Of a stretch of DNA of 64,000 nt, positions 9,095 through 17,506 are shown in pieces; the stretch's first letter is position 1; each line of letters starts with the position of its first letter. The notes beneath the pieces are model-generated. The model had not been told where the DNA came from, made no database searches, and saw only the letters and a list, made by a program, of their open reading frames with translations. The stretch spans positions 1,872,001 to 1,936,000 of the forward strand of contig NC_011891.1 in assembly GCF_000022145.1 (NCBI RefSeq), in the 5' to 3' direction. Made by a program: the position numbers and the translations under genes. The stretch comes from Anaeromyxobacter dehalogenans 2CP-1 (lineage in GTDB: Bacteria > Myxococcota > Myxococcia > Myxococcales > Anaeromyxobacteraceae).

Positions 9095-9159
9095 GCCCGC
9101 CGGCGCGGCGCGCTCCGGCCGGACGCCGGGGCGGCCCCGGTCTCGCACGCGGCCCGCGA

Positions 9160-9178
9160 CCCGTTCGGCGAGAACGGG
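9160..9178. other. 7-bp perfect inverted repeat between the EamA and Hsp70-like genes
   Basis: CCCGTTC and GAACGGG flank GGCGA, about 50 bp before the start of the Hsp70-like gene. It could be an operator, a leader hairpin or an imperfect terminator of the upstream gene. No further evidence separates these. Confidence 0.35.
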
Positions 9179-9229
9179 CCCGCGTGCGCACTTTCCTCGC
9201 GCCCCGGGGCGGGTTAGAACCCGCGCCCC

Positions 9230-10504
9230 ATGTCCCCGCGGCCCACCCACTACGCGATCGACTTCGGCACCAGCAACTCGCTGCTGGCCGCGGCCTGCGC
9301 CGATCGCACGTTCGATCCCGCGCCGCTCGACCCGGACGCGCCGGATCCGACCGTCCTGCGCAGCATCGTCTGCTTTCCGGACGAGGGGGGCGTCCACGTG
9401 GGGGTGGAGGCGATCCGGCAGTTCGTGGAGCACGGGGGCGAGGCCCGGCTCCTCCGCTCGATCAAGCACCACCTCGGCACGCGCTCGTTCCGCGGCACGG
9501 TCATCCGCGGCCGGATGCTCACCGCAGAGGAGCTGGTCGCGGCGGTGCTGCGCCGGATGCGCGAGCGCGCCGACGCGCACTACGGCGTCGAGGTACGGCG
9601 GGCGCTGCTGGGCCGCCCGGTGCACTTCGACGGCGAGGACGACGCGTTCGCGGAGGCGCGGCTGCGCCGGGCCGCGGAGCTGGCCGGCTTCGAGCACGTG
9701 AGCTTCCTGCCGGAGCCGGTGGCGGCGGCGCGCGCGTTCGGCGCGGCGGCGGAGCGCGAGGAGCTGGCGCTCATCGGCGACTTCGGCGGCGGCACCTCGG
9801 ACTTCACCGTGCTCCGCGTGGGGCCGCGCGCCCTCGCCCGGGAGGACGTGCTCGCCGTGGGCGGGGTGGCGGTGGCCGGCGACGCGCTCGACGCGTCGAT
9901 CATGCGCGAGAGCGTGGCGCGGCACTTCGGGGCGGAGGTCCTGTACCGGGTCCCGTTCGGCAAGAACGTGCTCCGCATGCCGCAGGGGATCGTGCAGCAC
10001 CTCTGCTCGCCGGCGCACCTCTCGATCCTGCAGCGGCGCGACGTGGCGAGCTTCCTCGCCGACGTGCGCCGCTGGTCGCTCTCCGACGAGGACCGGCGGC
10101 GCATGGACCAGCTCACGGTCATGGTCGAGGAGACGCTCGGCTTCCAGGTGTTCGAGGCCATCGAGCGCGCCAAGCGCGAGCTGTCGGGCGCGACCCGCGC
10201 GCGGGTGGAGGTCTCGCACCCCGGCATCGAGGTGCGCGAGCCGGTGACCCGCGCCGGGTTCGAGAAGGCCTGCCGGCGCGAGGTGGACGCGATCCTGGCG
10301 TGCCTGGACGAGACGGTGCGCCGTGCCGGCGTCGCGCCCGAGGAGGTCGGCGTGGTCTGCTGCACGGGCGGCACCGCCCGCGTCCCGCGCCTCGCCGACG
10401 AGATCCGCCGCCGCTTCCCCGCCGCGCGCATGGAGCAGTTCAAGGGGTTCCACTCGGTGGTGGAGGGGCTCGCCCGCGAGGCGCAGGCGGTGGCGCGGGG
10501 CTGA
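9230..10504 (+). CDS. Hsp70-like ATPase-domain protein (YegD type)
   Basis: The 424-residue protein contains the actin/Hsp70 nucleotide-binding fold: phosphate-1 loop YAIDFGTSNSLLA at residues 7-19, phosphate-2 loop LIGDFGGGTSDFTVLRVG, and a C-terminal adenosine motif VVCCTGGTARVPRLADEI. An FLPEPVAAARAFG segment corresponds to the connecting motif. The length stops at the ATPase domain, so the peptide-binding domain of DnaK is absent, as in E. coli YegD. No DnaJ or GrpE gene is nearby. Its client or role is unknown. Confidence 0.85.
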   Translation: MSPRPTHYAIDFGTSNSLLAAACADRTFDPAPLDPDAPDPTVLRSIVCFPDEGGVHVGVEAIRQFVEHGGEARLLRSIKHHLGTRSFRGTVIRGRMLTAEELVAAVLRRMRERADAHYGVEVRRALLGRPVHFDGEDDAFAEARLRRAAELAGFEHVSFLPEPVAAARAFGAAAEREELALIGDFGGGTSDFTVLRVGPRALAREDVLAVGGVAVAGDALDASIMRESVARHFGAEVLYRVPFGKNVLRMPQGIVQHLCSPAHLSILQRRDVASFLADVRRWSLSDEDRRRMDQLTVMVEETLGFQVFEAIERAKRELSGATRARVEVSHPGIEVREPVTRAGFEKACRREVDAILACLDETVRRAGVAPEEVGVVCCTGGTARVPRLADEIRRRFPAARMEQFKGFHSVVEGLAREAQAVARG

Positions 10505-10534
10505 CCGGTCGGCGCCTCGACACCGCGAGCGGCC

Positions 10535-11851
10535 TCAGGCGTCCACGAGCTCCTTCGGCGCGCGCTTCCCCGCGGCCGCCTTCACCGCCGCGAGGAAGCG
10601 CGAGCGGAGCGCGTCGCCCATGAGCGCCTGCTTCACCGGCGGCAGCCGCAGGAACCCGCCCACCAGCGCCCGCAGGAACGCCTGGGACTTGCTGCCGGGG
10701 TCGTCGAAGAGCTGGTTCTGCAGCGTGCCGCGCTCCAGGCACTGCAGGATGAGCCGCTCGAACAGGTCCTCGGGGTGCAGCACGCGCTGGGTCCGGTGGT
10801 GGAGCTTCATCGCGCCCGGGTTGCACGTCAGCGTGCACACGCCGCACCCCAGGCAGCGCGCCTCGTCCACCTGCGGCCGGCCGTGCTTGCGGAACCTCGG
10901 GTCGGGATCCGGCACGCGCGGGATGGCGCCGACCGGGCAGCGCTTCGAGCACTTGCCGCAGCCCAGGCAGCGTTCCCGGTCCGAGGCGGCGACGTAGCTC
11001 GACGTCACCACCGCGTTCGGATACCCGTGGCGCGTGACGCCGAGCAGCATGTTGCAGCAGCAGCCGCAGCAGTGGCACATGAACGTCGCGCCGCGGCGCA
11101 CGTTGTCGGCGTTGAGGACCAGGCCGAGCGCGCGGGAGCGGGCCAGGTTGTCCAGCATCTCGGCGCGCGACACCTCGCGGGCGAAGCCGTGGGCGATGAG
11201 GTAGTCGGCGCCGTGGTCGAACGAGGAGCAGGTGTCGAGCGGCGCGGCGCACCGCTGCTCGCCGAGGTGGGACTTCTCGTGCCGGCAGGAGCAGATGCCG
11301 ATGGCGAGGCGGCGGGCCGACTCCACCATCGCGACCGCCTTCTCGTGGTCCAGCACCTCGACGTACTCCTCGGGCCGCACCGCGCCCTCGTGCGGGACCG
11401 CGCGCATGAGGGACACGCGCTGCCCGCCGGCGAAGTTGGCCCGGTAGAAGGCGCCGTCCTCCAGGTAGTCGTGGAACAGCCGCGCCCAGCGCGCGTGGTC
11501 GCCCTCGGTCGCGCCGGCGGTGCGCATCATCGTGTACTCGAAGATGCCGATGGCCATCGGCGACGGCGCGTACCAGGCGCGTCCCCGCACCTCGACGTCC
11601 ATCACGAGGCCCCGCGGGCAGAGCGTGTCCAGCCGGCGCCGCACGTCGTCGGGGGCGAGGCCGGTCACCCGCGCGATCCGCTCCAGCGGCGCGAGGCCGT
11701 ACGGCATCTTCACCACCAGCTCGGCCTCGGCCTCGGAGTAGAGCTCCTTCAGGATCGCGAACAGCGCCGCGTTCCAGGGCGCGCGGACGGTGAGCCCGTC
11801 CACCTTCGCGCCCAGGTGGCGGTACAGGTCCTTGCCGACGAGGTGTCCCAT
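10535..11851 (-). CDS. Cysteine-rich 4Fe-4S ferredoxin-type protein with N-terminal winged-helix-like domain
   Basis: The 438-residue protein has four parts. Residues of about 50-100 (ERIARVTGLAPDDVRRRL and a following strand pair) resemble a winged helix. Cysteines 187, 189, 201 and 208 form a CSCRHEKSHLG-type cluster. Residues 259-266 hold six cysteines in MCHCCGCCCN. Two classical 4Fe-4S motifs follow, C295-C298-C301-C305 and C333-C336-C339-C343. It is probably a soluble electron carrier or iron-sulfur oxidoreductase subunit; proteins of this architecture occur in anaerobes next to varied redox genes. Here no partner enzyme is adjacent. RBS evidence for the start is weak. Confidence 0.75.
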   Translation of the reverse strand: MGHLVGKDLYRHLGAKVDGLTVRAPWNAALFAILKELYSEAEAELVVKMPYGLAPLERIARVTGLAPDDVRRRLDTLCPRGLVMDVEVRGRAWYAPSPMAIGIFEYTMMRTAGATEGDHARWARLFHDYLEDGAFYRANFAGGQRVSLMRAVPHEGAVRPEEYVEVLDHEKAVAMVESARRLAIGICSCRHEKSHLGEQRCAAPLDTCSSFDHGADYLIAHGFAREVSRAEMLDNLARSRALGLVLNADNVRRGATFMCHCCGCCCNMLLGVTRHGYPNAVVTSSYVAASDRERCLGCGKCSKRCPVGAIPRVPDPDPRFRKHGRPQVDEARCLGCGVCTLTCNPGAMKLHHRTQRVLHPEDLFERLILQCLERGTLQNQLFDDPGSKSQAFLRALVGGFLRLPPVKQALMGDALRSRFLAAVKAAAGKRAPKELVDA

Positions 11852-11944
11852 GGCGCGTTCCCCTGCGGCAGCATCGCACGGCGGCGCGGCCGGCAGCAGG
11901 GCCGACGGGGTCGCCCGAGGGGAGGGCCGGGTCGCCCGCCTCGC

Positions 11945-13312
11945 CTACGGCGCCGCCTCGAGCACCAGCCGGGCGAGCTTCGGGTAGTCGCGGTCGAAGT
12001 GGTGCGCGCCGGGCAGCACCACCCGGCGGACCTCCGGCCGGCCCTCGATCAGCGGGCAGGCGCTGTCCTTCTCCTCGACGCCCTGGACGCAGAGGATCCG
12101 CACCGAGCCGTCCAGCGCCTCGACCGCCTTCTGCGTGGAGGTGGCGGCGCCGCGGCGCACCGAGGTGAACAGGTCCACCACGTGGACCTCGAACTCGGCG
12201 AAGGACTCCGGGCCGAGCATCGCCACCAGCTTCACGGCGGCGCGCTCGGCGGGCGGCATGCGCGGCGGCAGGAACGGGACGATGTCCGCGCCGCGCGAGT
12301 AGCCGATGAGCAGCACCTCGTCGCGGCCCCACTTCGCGCGGTAGTGCGCGATGATGCGGGCCACGTCCGCGGCGGTCTGCTCCGGCGTCCTGGCGGTCCA
12401 GAAGTACTTGAGCGAGTCGAGGCCGGCCACCGGCACCCCGGCCGCGACCATCGCCTTGGCCAGCCCCTTGTCGAGCCCCACCCAGCCGCCGTCGCCGGTG
12501 AGCATGACGGCCATCCGGCGGCCCGATCCGGCGACCGGGTTCTCCACCACCGGCAGGTCCGAGACCGGCGGCGCGTTCGCCGGCGGAGGGGTGGGCGGGG
12601 GCGGGGCGGCGGCCGCGGCGGTGAGCTCGTGCGCGCGCGCCCGGGCGGTCACCGCCTCGGCCCGCGCCTCCGCGGTCGCGCCCGCGGGGACGGTCTCGAG
12701 CGTCGCGCCCGGGATCTGGCGCGCGAACTCCTGCACCTCGCCCGCCGGGCAGCCGGGACGCGCGGCCTCCTCCAGGATCGCGAGCGGCTGGTCGAGGTGC
12801 GGCGCGGGCGGGACGACCTCGCCGCCGCGCGTCGCCTCGGGCAGCGGGCCGGAGCCGTGGCACAGGTGGAGCGGCAGCGGGCGGGACGGGCAGAACCCGA
12901 CGAGCGCCGCGCCGGAGAACGTCCCCGCGGGCGCCTCGGCGAGCGCGGCCCACGCGAGCGACGCGCCCATGCCGACGCCGACCGGCATGGGCCGCAGGTA
13001 CGCGCCGAGGCCGGCGCGCTTCTGGAGCCGCTGGGCCAGCGTCTCGAGATCCGCCGCGGGGTAGGCGCAGCGCGCCTCCCGCACCGAGCGCAGGTACGCG
13101 CGGAGGTCGACCGTCGCCACCAGCGCGCCGCGCGCGGCGAGCGCGCGCGCCAGGTCGTCGAGCGCGGCGTCGCGACCGCCCGCGTCGGAGACCAGCAGGA
13201 TCGCCCGCTGCGGCGCCCCGGGCGGCGCGGAGACGGGCACGGCCCCGAGGCCGGGGACGTCGAGGGTGGCGGGGACGGCGGCGAGGGCCAGCGCCAGCGC
13301 GGCAGGGATCAT
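11945..13312 (-). CDS. acvB: AcvB/VirJ-family protein, putative periplasmic lysyl-phosphatidylglycerol hydrolase
   Basis: The 455-residue product begins with a short hydrophobic signal segment and contains two alpha/beta-hydrolase-like halves joined by a Pro/Ala linker near residues 205-225. The second half carries LTGDGGWVGLDKGLAKAM, the nucleophile elbow GYSRGADIVPFLPPRMP and a late GAHHFDRDY histidine, which match AcvB/VirJ. The first half has GVGMGAS in place of a serine elbow. AcvB homologues are reported to remove lysine from lysyl-phosphatidylglycerol made by LpiA/MprF. The ATG overlaps the mprF stop (ATGA), so the two are translationally coupled, which supports that role. Confidence 0.85.
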   Translation of the reverse strand: MIPAALALALAAVPATLDVPGLGAVPVSAPPGAPQRAILLVSDAGGRDAALDDLARALAARGALVATVDLRAYLRSVREARCAYPAADLETLAQRLQKRAGLGAYLRPMPVGVGMGASLAWAALAEAPAGTFSGAALVGFCPSRPLPLHLCHGSGPLPEATRGGEVVPPAPHLDQPLAILEEAARPGCPAGEVQEFARQIPGATLETVPAGATAEARAEAVTARARAHELTAAAAAPPPPTPPPANAPPVSDLPVVENPVAGSGRRMAVMLTGDGGWVGLDKGLAKAMVAAGVPVAGLDSLKYFWTARTPEQTAADVARIIAHYRAKWGRDEVLLIGYSRGADIVPFLPPRMPPAERAAVKLVAMLGPESFAEFEVHVVDLFTSVRRGAATSTQKAVEALDGSVRILCVQGVEEKDSACPLIEGRPEVRRVVLPGAHHFDRDYPKLARLVLEAAP

Positions 13313-15843
13313 TTGGTCACCACGCCCTTCAGGCCGCGCGAGACGAGCGCGGCCAGGTTCGCGAGGATGGCGGGGAGGCGGAGCCCGCCGGGCGCGGCCA
13401 GCCAGCGCGGCCGCCACTCCGGCGCGAACTTCTCCTTGTACGCGCGGAGCCCCTGGAAGTTGTAGAAGTTCTCGCCGTGCCGGTAGAGCCGGGCGCCCAT
13501 CCGCGTCCACAGGGGCGCGAGCTGGCGCGGCTCGAACCCGGAGAACGGGGCCATGCCGAGGTTGAACGCGCGGTAGCCCTCGGCCCTTCCCCAGAGCATG
13601 AGCGAGGTGAACAGGTAGTCCATGGTCGAGCGCGGCGCGGAGGGGTGGTAGCGCATGAGGTCCACCGACAGCTCCACGCGGGCCGCGCTGGCCCACACGT
13701 TCGCGAAGCCCACGATCTTGCCGTCGAGGCGCACCAGCGCGACCGGCCCCTCCGCCAGGTAGCGCGCGTCGAACGACCCGAGGGAGAAGCCCTTCTCGCG
13801 CACGCCCTTCTCGATCAGCCACGCGTCCGAGACGGCGGCGAGATCCGGGAGGAGCCCGGGCACGGCCGGGGCGGGCGCGACCTCGAAGGAGAGGCCGTCG
13901 CGCTCCGCACGGGCGTGCGCCTGGCGCAGCGCCCGGCGGGCGCTCCCGTCGAGCGAGAACCCGTCCAGCGGCACCACCGCCTCCTCGCCCAGCTTCAGCA
14001 GGGAGAGGCCCAGGTCGAGGTAGCGCGGCAGCGCGGCCGGCCCGACCTGGTAGAAGCAGGCCCAGCCGTCGTGCCGGTCCGACAGCTCCCGGAAGCGCCA
14101 GGCCAGCTCGGTCGCGGCCGGGTCCGGGCCGACCGGATCGCCCATGGCGATCCAGCTCCGGCCCTCGACCGCGTACATCAGGAACGCGGCGTCGGCCTCC
14201 GCGAACAGCAGGCACTTGTCGCCGGTGAGCGCGAGGTGCGCGTAGGACTCCGGCGCGCGGTCCACCAGCGGGCGCACCCGGTCCAGCTCCGCCTGGCCCG
14301 TGCGCGGGGGCTCGGGCGGCGCAGGCCGGAGCAGCGTCGCCACCCCGAACAGCACCAGGAGCGACACGCCGGCCACCGAGGCGCGCAGGAACCGCGGCGC
14401 GTCCCCGTGGAACGCGAACGTGAACCACAGGTCCCGCGACCACTCCACGTGCCGGTACGAGAGCACGCCGATCACGATCGAGCCGGCCACCAGCAGCGCC
14501 ACCCCGAGCGCCCAGCCGGCGGAGGGGACGCCCTCGAGCATCGAGCTGCGCCGGTAGAACTGGCGGTGGAACGGCGCGATGGCCGCGAGCAGCGCGACGA
14601 GCAGCGTCGCCTCCTCCCAGTCGAGCCCCTTCGCGAGCGAGGCCACCGCGCCCGCCGCGAGCAGCCCGATGGCGACCGCCCAGGCCGCGTCGATGCGGCG
14701 GACCAGCGCGCGGGCGAGGAGGAGCAGCGCCGTCCCGACCAGGCTCCCGACCAGGTGCGACGCCTCCAGCACCGGCAGCGGCACGGCGCGGCGCAGCAGG
14801 TGGAGCCGCTCGGCCTCCGCCGGCGTGGCGCCCGAGACGAGCAGCACCGCGCCGGCGAGCAGCGCGGCGCCGCCGGCCAGCCACGGCACCACCGGGGCGA
14901 AGGAGGCGTGCGCGCCGCGCAGGACCCGCCCCAGCCAGGCGCGCCGCAGCAGCAGCTCGTGCGTCGCGAGCAGGGCGAACGCGGCCAGGAACGGGGCCAC
15001 GTAGTAGACGAGCCGGAACGCCACCAGGCTCGACACCACCGCCGGCGCCGGCACCGCGGGCGTCAGCGCCGCGAGCACGATCGACTCGAACACGCCCAGG
15101 CCGCCCGGCACCTGCGAGGCCAGGCCCACCACCTGCGCGGCCACGAACAGCCCGAGCAGCTGCACGAAGCCGAGGGGCGAGGCGGGCGGGAGCAGCACGT
15201 GGAGCACCAGCGCCGCCAGCGCCCAGTCTGCGGCGGACACGACGATCTGCGCGAGCGTCAGCGGCAGCGAGGGCAGCGAGAAGCGGACGCCCTTCACCGA
15301 GAGCGTCGTGCCGCGGGCGGCGGCGACCACGTAGGCCGCGGTCACCGCCAGCGCGGCGGCGCCCAGCGCCCGGGCCGCCCAGCCCGGGAGCGGCACCGGC
15401 AGCCCGGACAGCAGCGCCACCCCGGCGATGGGCAGGAGGCCGGCCCAGAGCTGCGCGGCGGTGAACGCGACCACCCGCGTGATCTCGAGCGCGGAGAGGC
15501 CCCACTGCGAGTAGAGGCGGAACCGCACCGAGCCGGAGGACAGCAGCGCGAACCCGACGTTGTTCCCGAACGCGTAGGAGACGAACGAGGTGAAGACCAC
15601 CCGCGAGTACGGGAGGCGGCGCCCGGCGTAGCGGAGCGCCAGCACGTCGTAGGCGGAGAGCAGCAGGTAGTCGAGCGCGGTGAGCCCGGCGGCGAGCGCG
15701 AGCAGGGCCGCCGGCAGCGCCGACAGCTCGCGCTCCACCTGGTGCAGGTGGAGGCCGCGCAGCTCCACGTGGAGCGTCCAGGCGGCCGCGCCGAGCAGGG
15801 CGACGGGGAGGAGCACCAGCGCGGCGCGGCGGAGCCATGTCAC
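13309..15843 (-). CDS. mprF: Phosphatidylglycerol lysyltransferase-type MprF/LpiA
   Basis: MprF transfers an amino acid from aminoacyl-tRNA to phosphatidylglycerol and moves the product across the inner membrane, reducing negative surface charge. The 844-residue protein matches: about fourteen transmembrane helices over residues 1-520, including the flippase-like part with SQVPGGLGVFESIVL, then a soluble C-terminal DUF2156 synthase domain with LTGDKCLLFAEADAAFLMY, AMGDPVGP and a terminal LRAYKEKFAPEWRPRWL segment. GAGGGTGAC precedes the ATG. The last base pairs overlap acvB. Which amino acid is transferred cannot be read from the sequence. Confidence 0.92.
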   Translation of the reverse strand: MTWLRRAALVLLPVALLGAAAWTLHVELRGLHLHQVERELSALPAALLALAAGLTALDYLLLSAYDVLALRYAGRRLPYSRVVFTSFVSYAFGNNVGFALLSSGSVRFRLYSQWGLSALEITRVVAFTAAQLWAGLLPIAGVALLSGLPVPLPGWAARALGAAALAVTAAYVVAAARGTTLSVKGVRFSLPSLPLTLAQIVVSAADWALAALVLHVLLPPASPLGFVQLLGLFVAAQVVGLASQVPGGLGVFESIVLAALTPAVPAPAVVSSLVAFRLVYYVAPFLAAFALLATHELLLRRAWLGRVLRGAHASFAPVVPWLAGGAALLAGAVLLVSGATPAEAERLHLLRRAVPLPVLEASHLVGSLVGTALLLLARALVRRIDAAWAVAIGLLAAGAVASLAKGLDWEEATLLVALLAAIAPFHRQFYRRSSMLEGVPSAGWALGVALLVAGSIVIGVLSYRHVEWSRDLWFTFAFHGDAPRFLRASVAGVSLLVLFGVATLLRPAPPEPPRTGQAELDRVRPLVDRAPESYAHLALTGDKCLLFAEADAAFLMYAVEGRSWIAMGDPVGPDPAATELAWRFRELSDRHDGWACFYQVGPAALPRYLDLGLSLLKLGEEAVVPLDGFSLDGSARRALRQAHARAERDGLSFEVAPAPAVPGLLPDLAAVSDAWLIEKGVREKGFSLGSFDARYLAEGPVALVRLDGKIVGFANVWASAARVELSVDLMRYHPSAPRSTMDYLFTSLMLWGRAEGYRAFNLGMAPFSGFEPRQLAPLWTRMGARLYRHGENFYNFQGLRAYKEKFAPEWRPRWLAAPGGLRLPAILANLAALVSRGLKGVVTK

Positions 15844-15974
15844 CCTCGAATGAGAGTCCCGAACCCGGGCCGCGGTCCACTTCCGCGACGGGGCGTGCGG
15901 CGCGGCACCGTTGCCGGAGGTTCACGCACCGTCGACCCCGGGCCGGCGCAGGTCGGGCGCGGCGGCGCCCGGTC

Positions 15975-16400
15975 TCAGCTCCCGGAGCAGGTCGCGTCGC
16001 AACCGGCGCCCGGCGCGCCCAGGACGTGCAGCGACGTCCGCGGAGCTCCTTCGGGCGGGCAACACTCCTCCTGCACCACCGGGAGCCGGCCGGCGATGTG
16101 GAGCGCCAGCGCGTCCGCCACCCGGCCCGAGGGCGTCCGGAGCACCGCGATGCGGCGGCGGGCGCGGATCCGCTCCAGCGCGTGCGTGCCGATCCCGCCG
16201 ACCAGGAACACGTCGATGTCCTCGTTCGCCAGCGCGCGGCAGGCATCGCACGGTCGCTCGGTGGGCGCGTTCGGGAGGATCCGGTACGCCAGCGTGGCGG
16301 CGTTCACGAGCATGAACGCCGGCGCGCGCCCGAAGTGGCGCGACACCGGGCTGAGGAGGCCGCGGTTCTCTTCGATGGGGATGCAGAGCGTGGCGGACAT
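15975..16400 (-). CDS. NifX/NifB-type dinitrogenase iron-molybdenum cofactor family protein, cysteine-rich
   Basis: The first 110 of 141 residues follow the NifX/NafY-like ribonuclease-H fold family, with IPIEENRGLLSPVSRHFGRAPAFMLV at the start and DVFLVGGIGTHALERI in the middle. Three cysteine pairs are unusual: C51-C54, C113-C114 and C134-C138, the last two on a C-terminal extension (EECCPPEG and CDATCSGS). These could bind a metal or iron-sulfur species. No nitrogenase gene is near, so a role in FeMo-cofactor assembly is not implied. GGGAGAA precedes the ATG at 16400. Confidence 0.8.
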   Translation of the reverse strand: MSATLCIPIEENRGLLSPVSRHFGRAPAFMLVNAATLAYRILPNAPTERPCDACRALANEDIDVFLVGGIGTHALERIRARRRIAVLRTPSGRVADALALHIAGRLPVVQEECCPPEGAPRTSLHVLGAPGAGCDATCSGS

Positions 16401-16637
16401 GCGTTCTCCCTGCGTGCGGCGCGCCACCTCCCATCGGTCGGCCGCCCGATGCTGGCCGCCACCCGCGAGTCCGGCGCGCCGCGCGGACCGACGGGACCCT
16501 GAGGCATATGAGCGCGTCCAGCCCCTGGCGGGTTCGTCGGAATGTGCTTCGCGACAACGTGCCGCGGGCGGACGCCGGCGAATCGTGCGTGGACCGATCC
16601 GGTCCACCATCCCGGCACGGCCGGCGTCCGGGCCCGG

Positions 16638-17492
16638 TTACGGCTCGTCCAGGAACGCCTCGATCATCGGGCCGAGCCACTCCACGCGGCGTTGCACCAC
16701 GCCGTCGTGGTCGGTGGCGGGGAGCACCGCCAGCCGTGCGTCCGGGAGCATGCGGGTCAGCGCCACCGCGTGCTCGGGCAGCACGGCGTCGCGGTCCCCG
16801 GCCACGACGAGCACCGGGACCGTGATCGACCGCACCTCGGCGTCCGGCCAGTCGCGGAACTCGAGCATGCGGCGCGCCGACTTCGCGTGGAAGGACGCGA
16901 GCTGGTCGGGGTGCGGCGCGACCGCGAGGTACGCCTGCCGCAGCTCGACCGGCATGTCCTCCAGGCGCCCGCGCCGGATCGCCTCCCACGCCTGCGGCGC
17001 CAGGCCGTCGCGGCGCACCATCGCCGACGCCACCACCAGCCGCCGCACCAGCGCGGGGTGACGGACGGCGACCTGCAGGGCGATGGTCCCGCCGTTGCTG
17101 AAGCCGAGGAGGTCGGCGCGCGCTACGCCCAGGTGCCGGAGCAGGGCCGCGGTGTCGTCGGCCGACTGCTCGAACGTGAACGGGCGGTCGGGGAGGTCGG
17201 CGGTGCGGCCGTGGCCCTGCTGGTCGAACGCGATCACGCGGCGGTGGCGCGCGAGCGCGGGGAGCAGGCTCGCGAAGGAGGTGTCGATGCTCGAGCCGCC
17301 GCCGTGGAGCAGCACGAGCGGCGGCCCCTTCGCGCCGGCGGGGCCGTGGAGCTCGTAGTAGATGCGAAGGCCGTTCACCGGCGCGTAGCCGCGCTGCACC
17401 GGGTCGGCGGGCGCGCGCGCCGGGGCGTTCGGCGCGGCGGGGCTGGCCGCGAGCAGCGCGGCGGCGAGGGCGGCGGGGAGGAGCGCGGTCAT
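16638..17492 (-). CDS. Secreted alpha/beta hydrolase
   Basis: A signal-like N-terminus (ALLPAALAAALLAASPAAP) is followed by a classical alpha/beta-hydrolase fold: PPLVLLHGGGSS oxyanion region, the DQQGHGRT strand, the nucleophile elbow LLGFSNGGT, the acid in VAGDRDAVLP and the histidine in LPATDHDGVV. The length is 284 residues. The gene begins 14 bp after the ECF sigma factor gene on the same strand, so it is probably co-transcribed with it and part of its regulon. The substrate is unknown; esters or lactones are typical. Confidence 0.85.
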   Translation of the reverse strand: MTALLPAALAAALLAASPAAPNAPARAPADPVQRGYAPVNGLRIYYELHGPAGAKGPPLVLLHGGGSSIDTSFASLLPALARHRRVIAFDQQGHGRTADLPDRPFTFEQSADDTAALLRHLGVARADLLGFSNGGTIALQVAVRHPALVRRLVVASAMVRRDGLAPQAWEAIRRGRLEDMPVELRQAYLAVAPHPDQLASFHAKSARRMLEFRDWPDAEVRSITVPVLVVAGDRDAVLPEHAVALTRMLPDARLAVLPATDHDGVVQRRVEWLGPMIEAFLDEP

Positions 17493-17506
17493 GGGCGGGA
17501 TCCCTC

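Noticed and set aside
11945-13312. VirJ similarity as a sign of a type IV secretion system
   Set aside because: No vir or other secretion genes are present; coupling to mprF explains the gene as a lipid hydrolase.
15975-16400. NifX-like gene as evidence for nitrogen fixation
   Set aside because: No nitrogenase or cofactor-assembly genes are present in the window, and the family is broader than nif systems.
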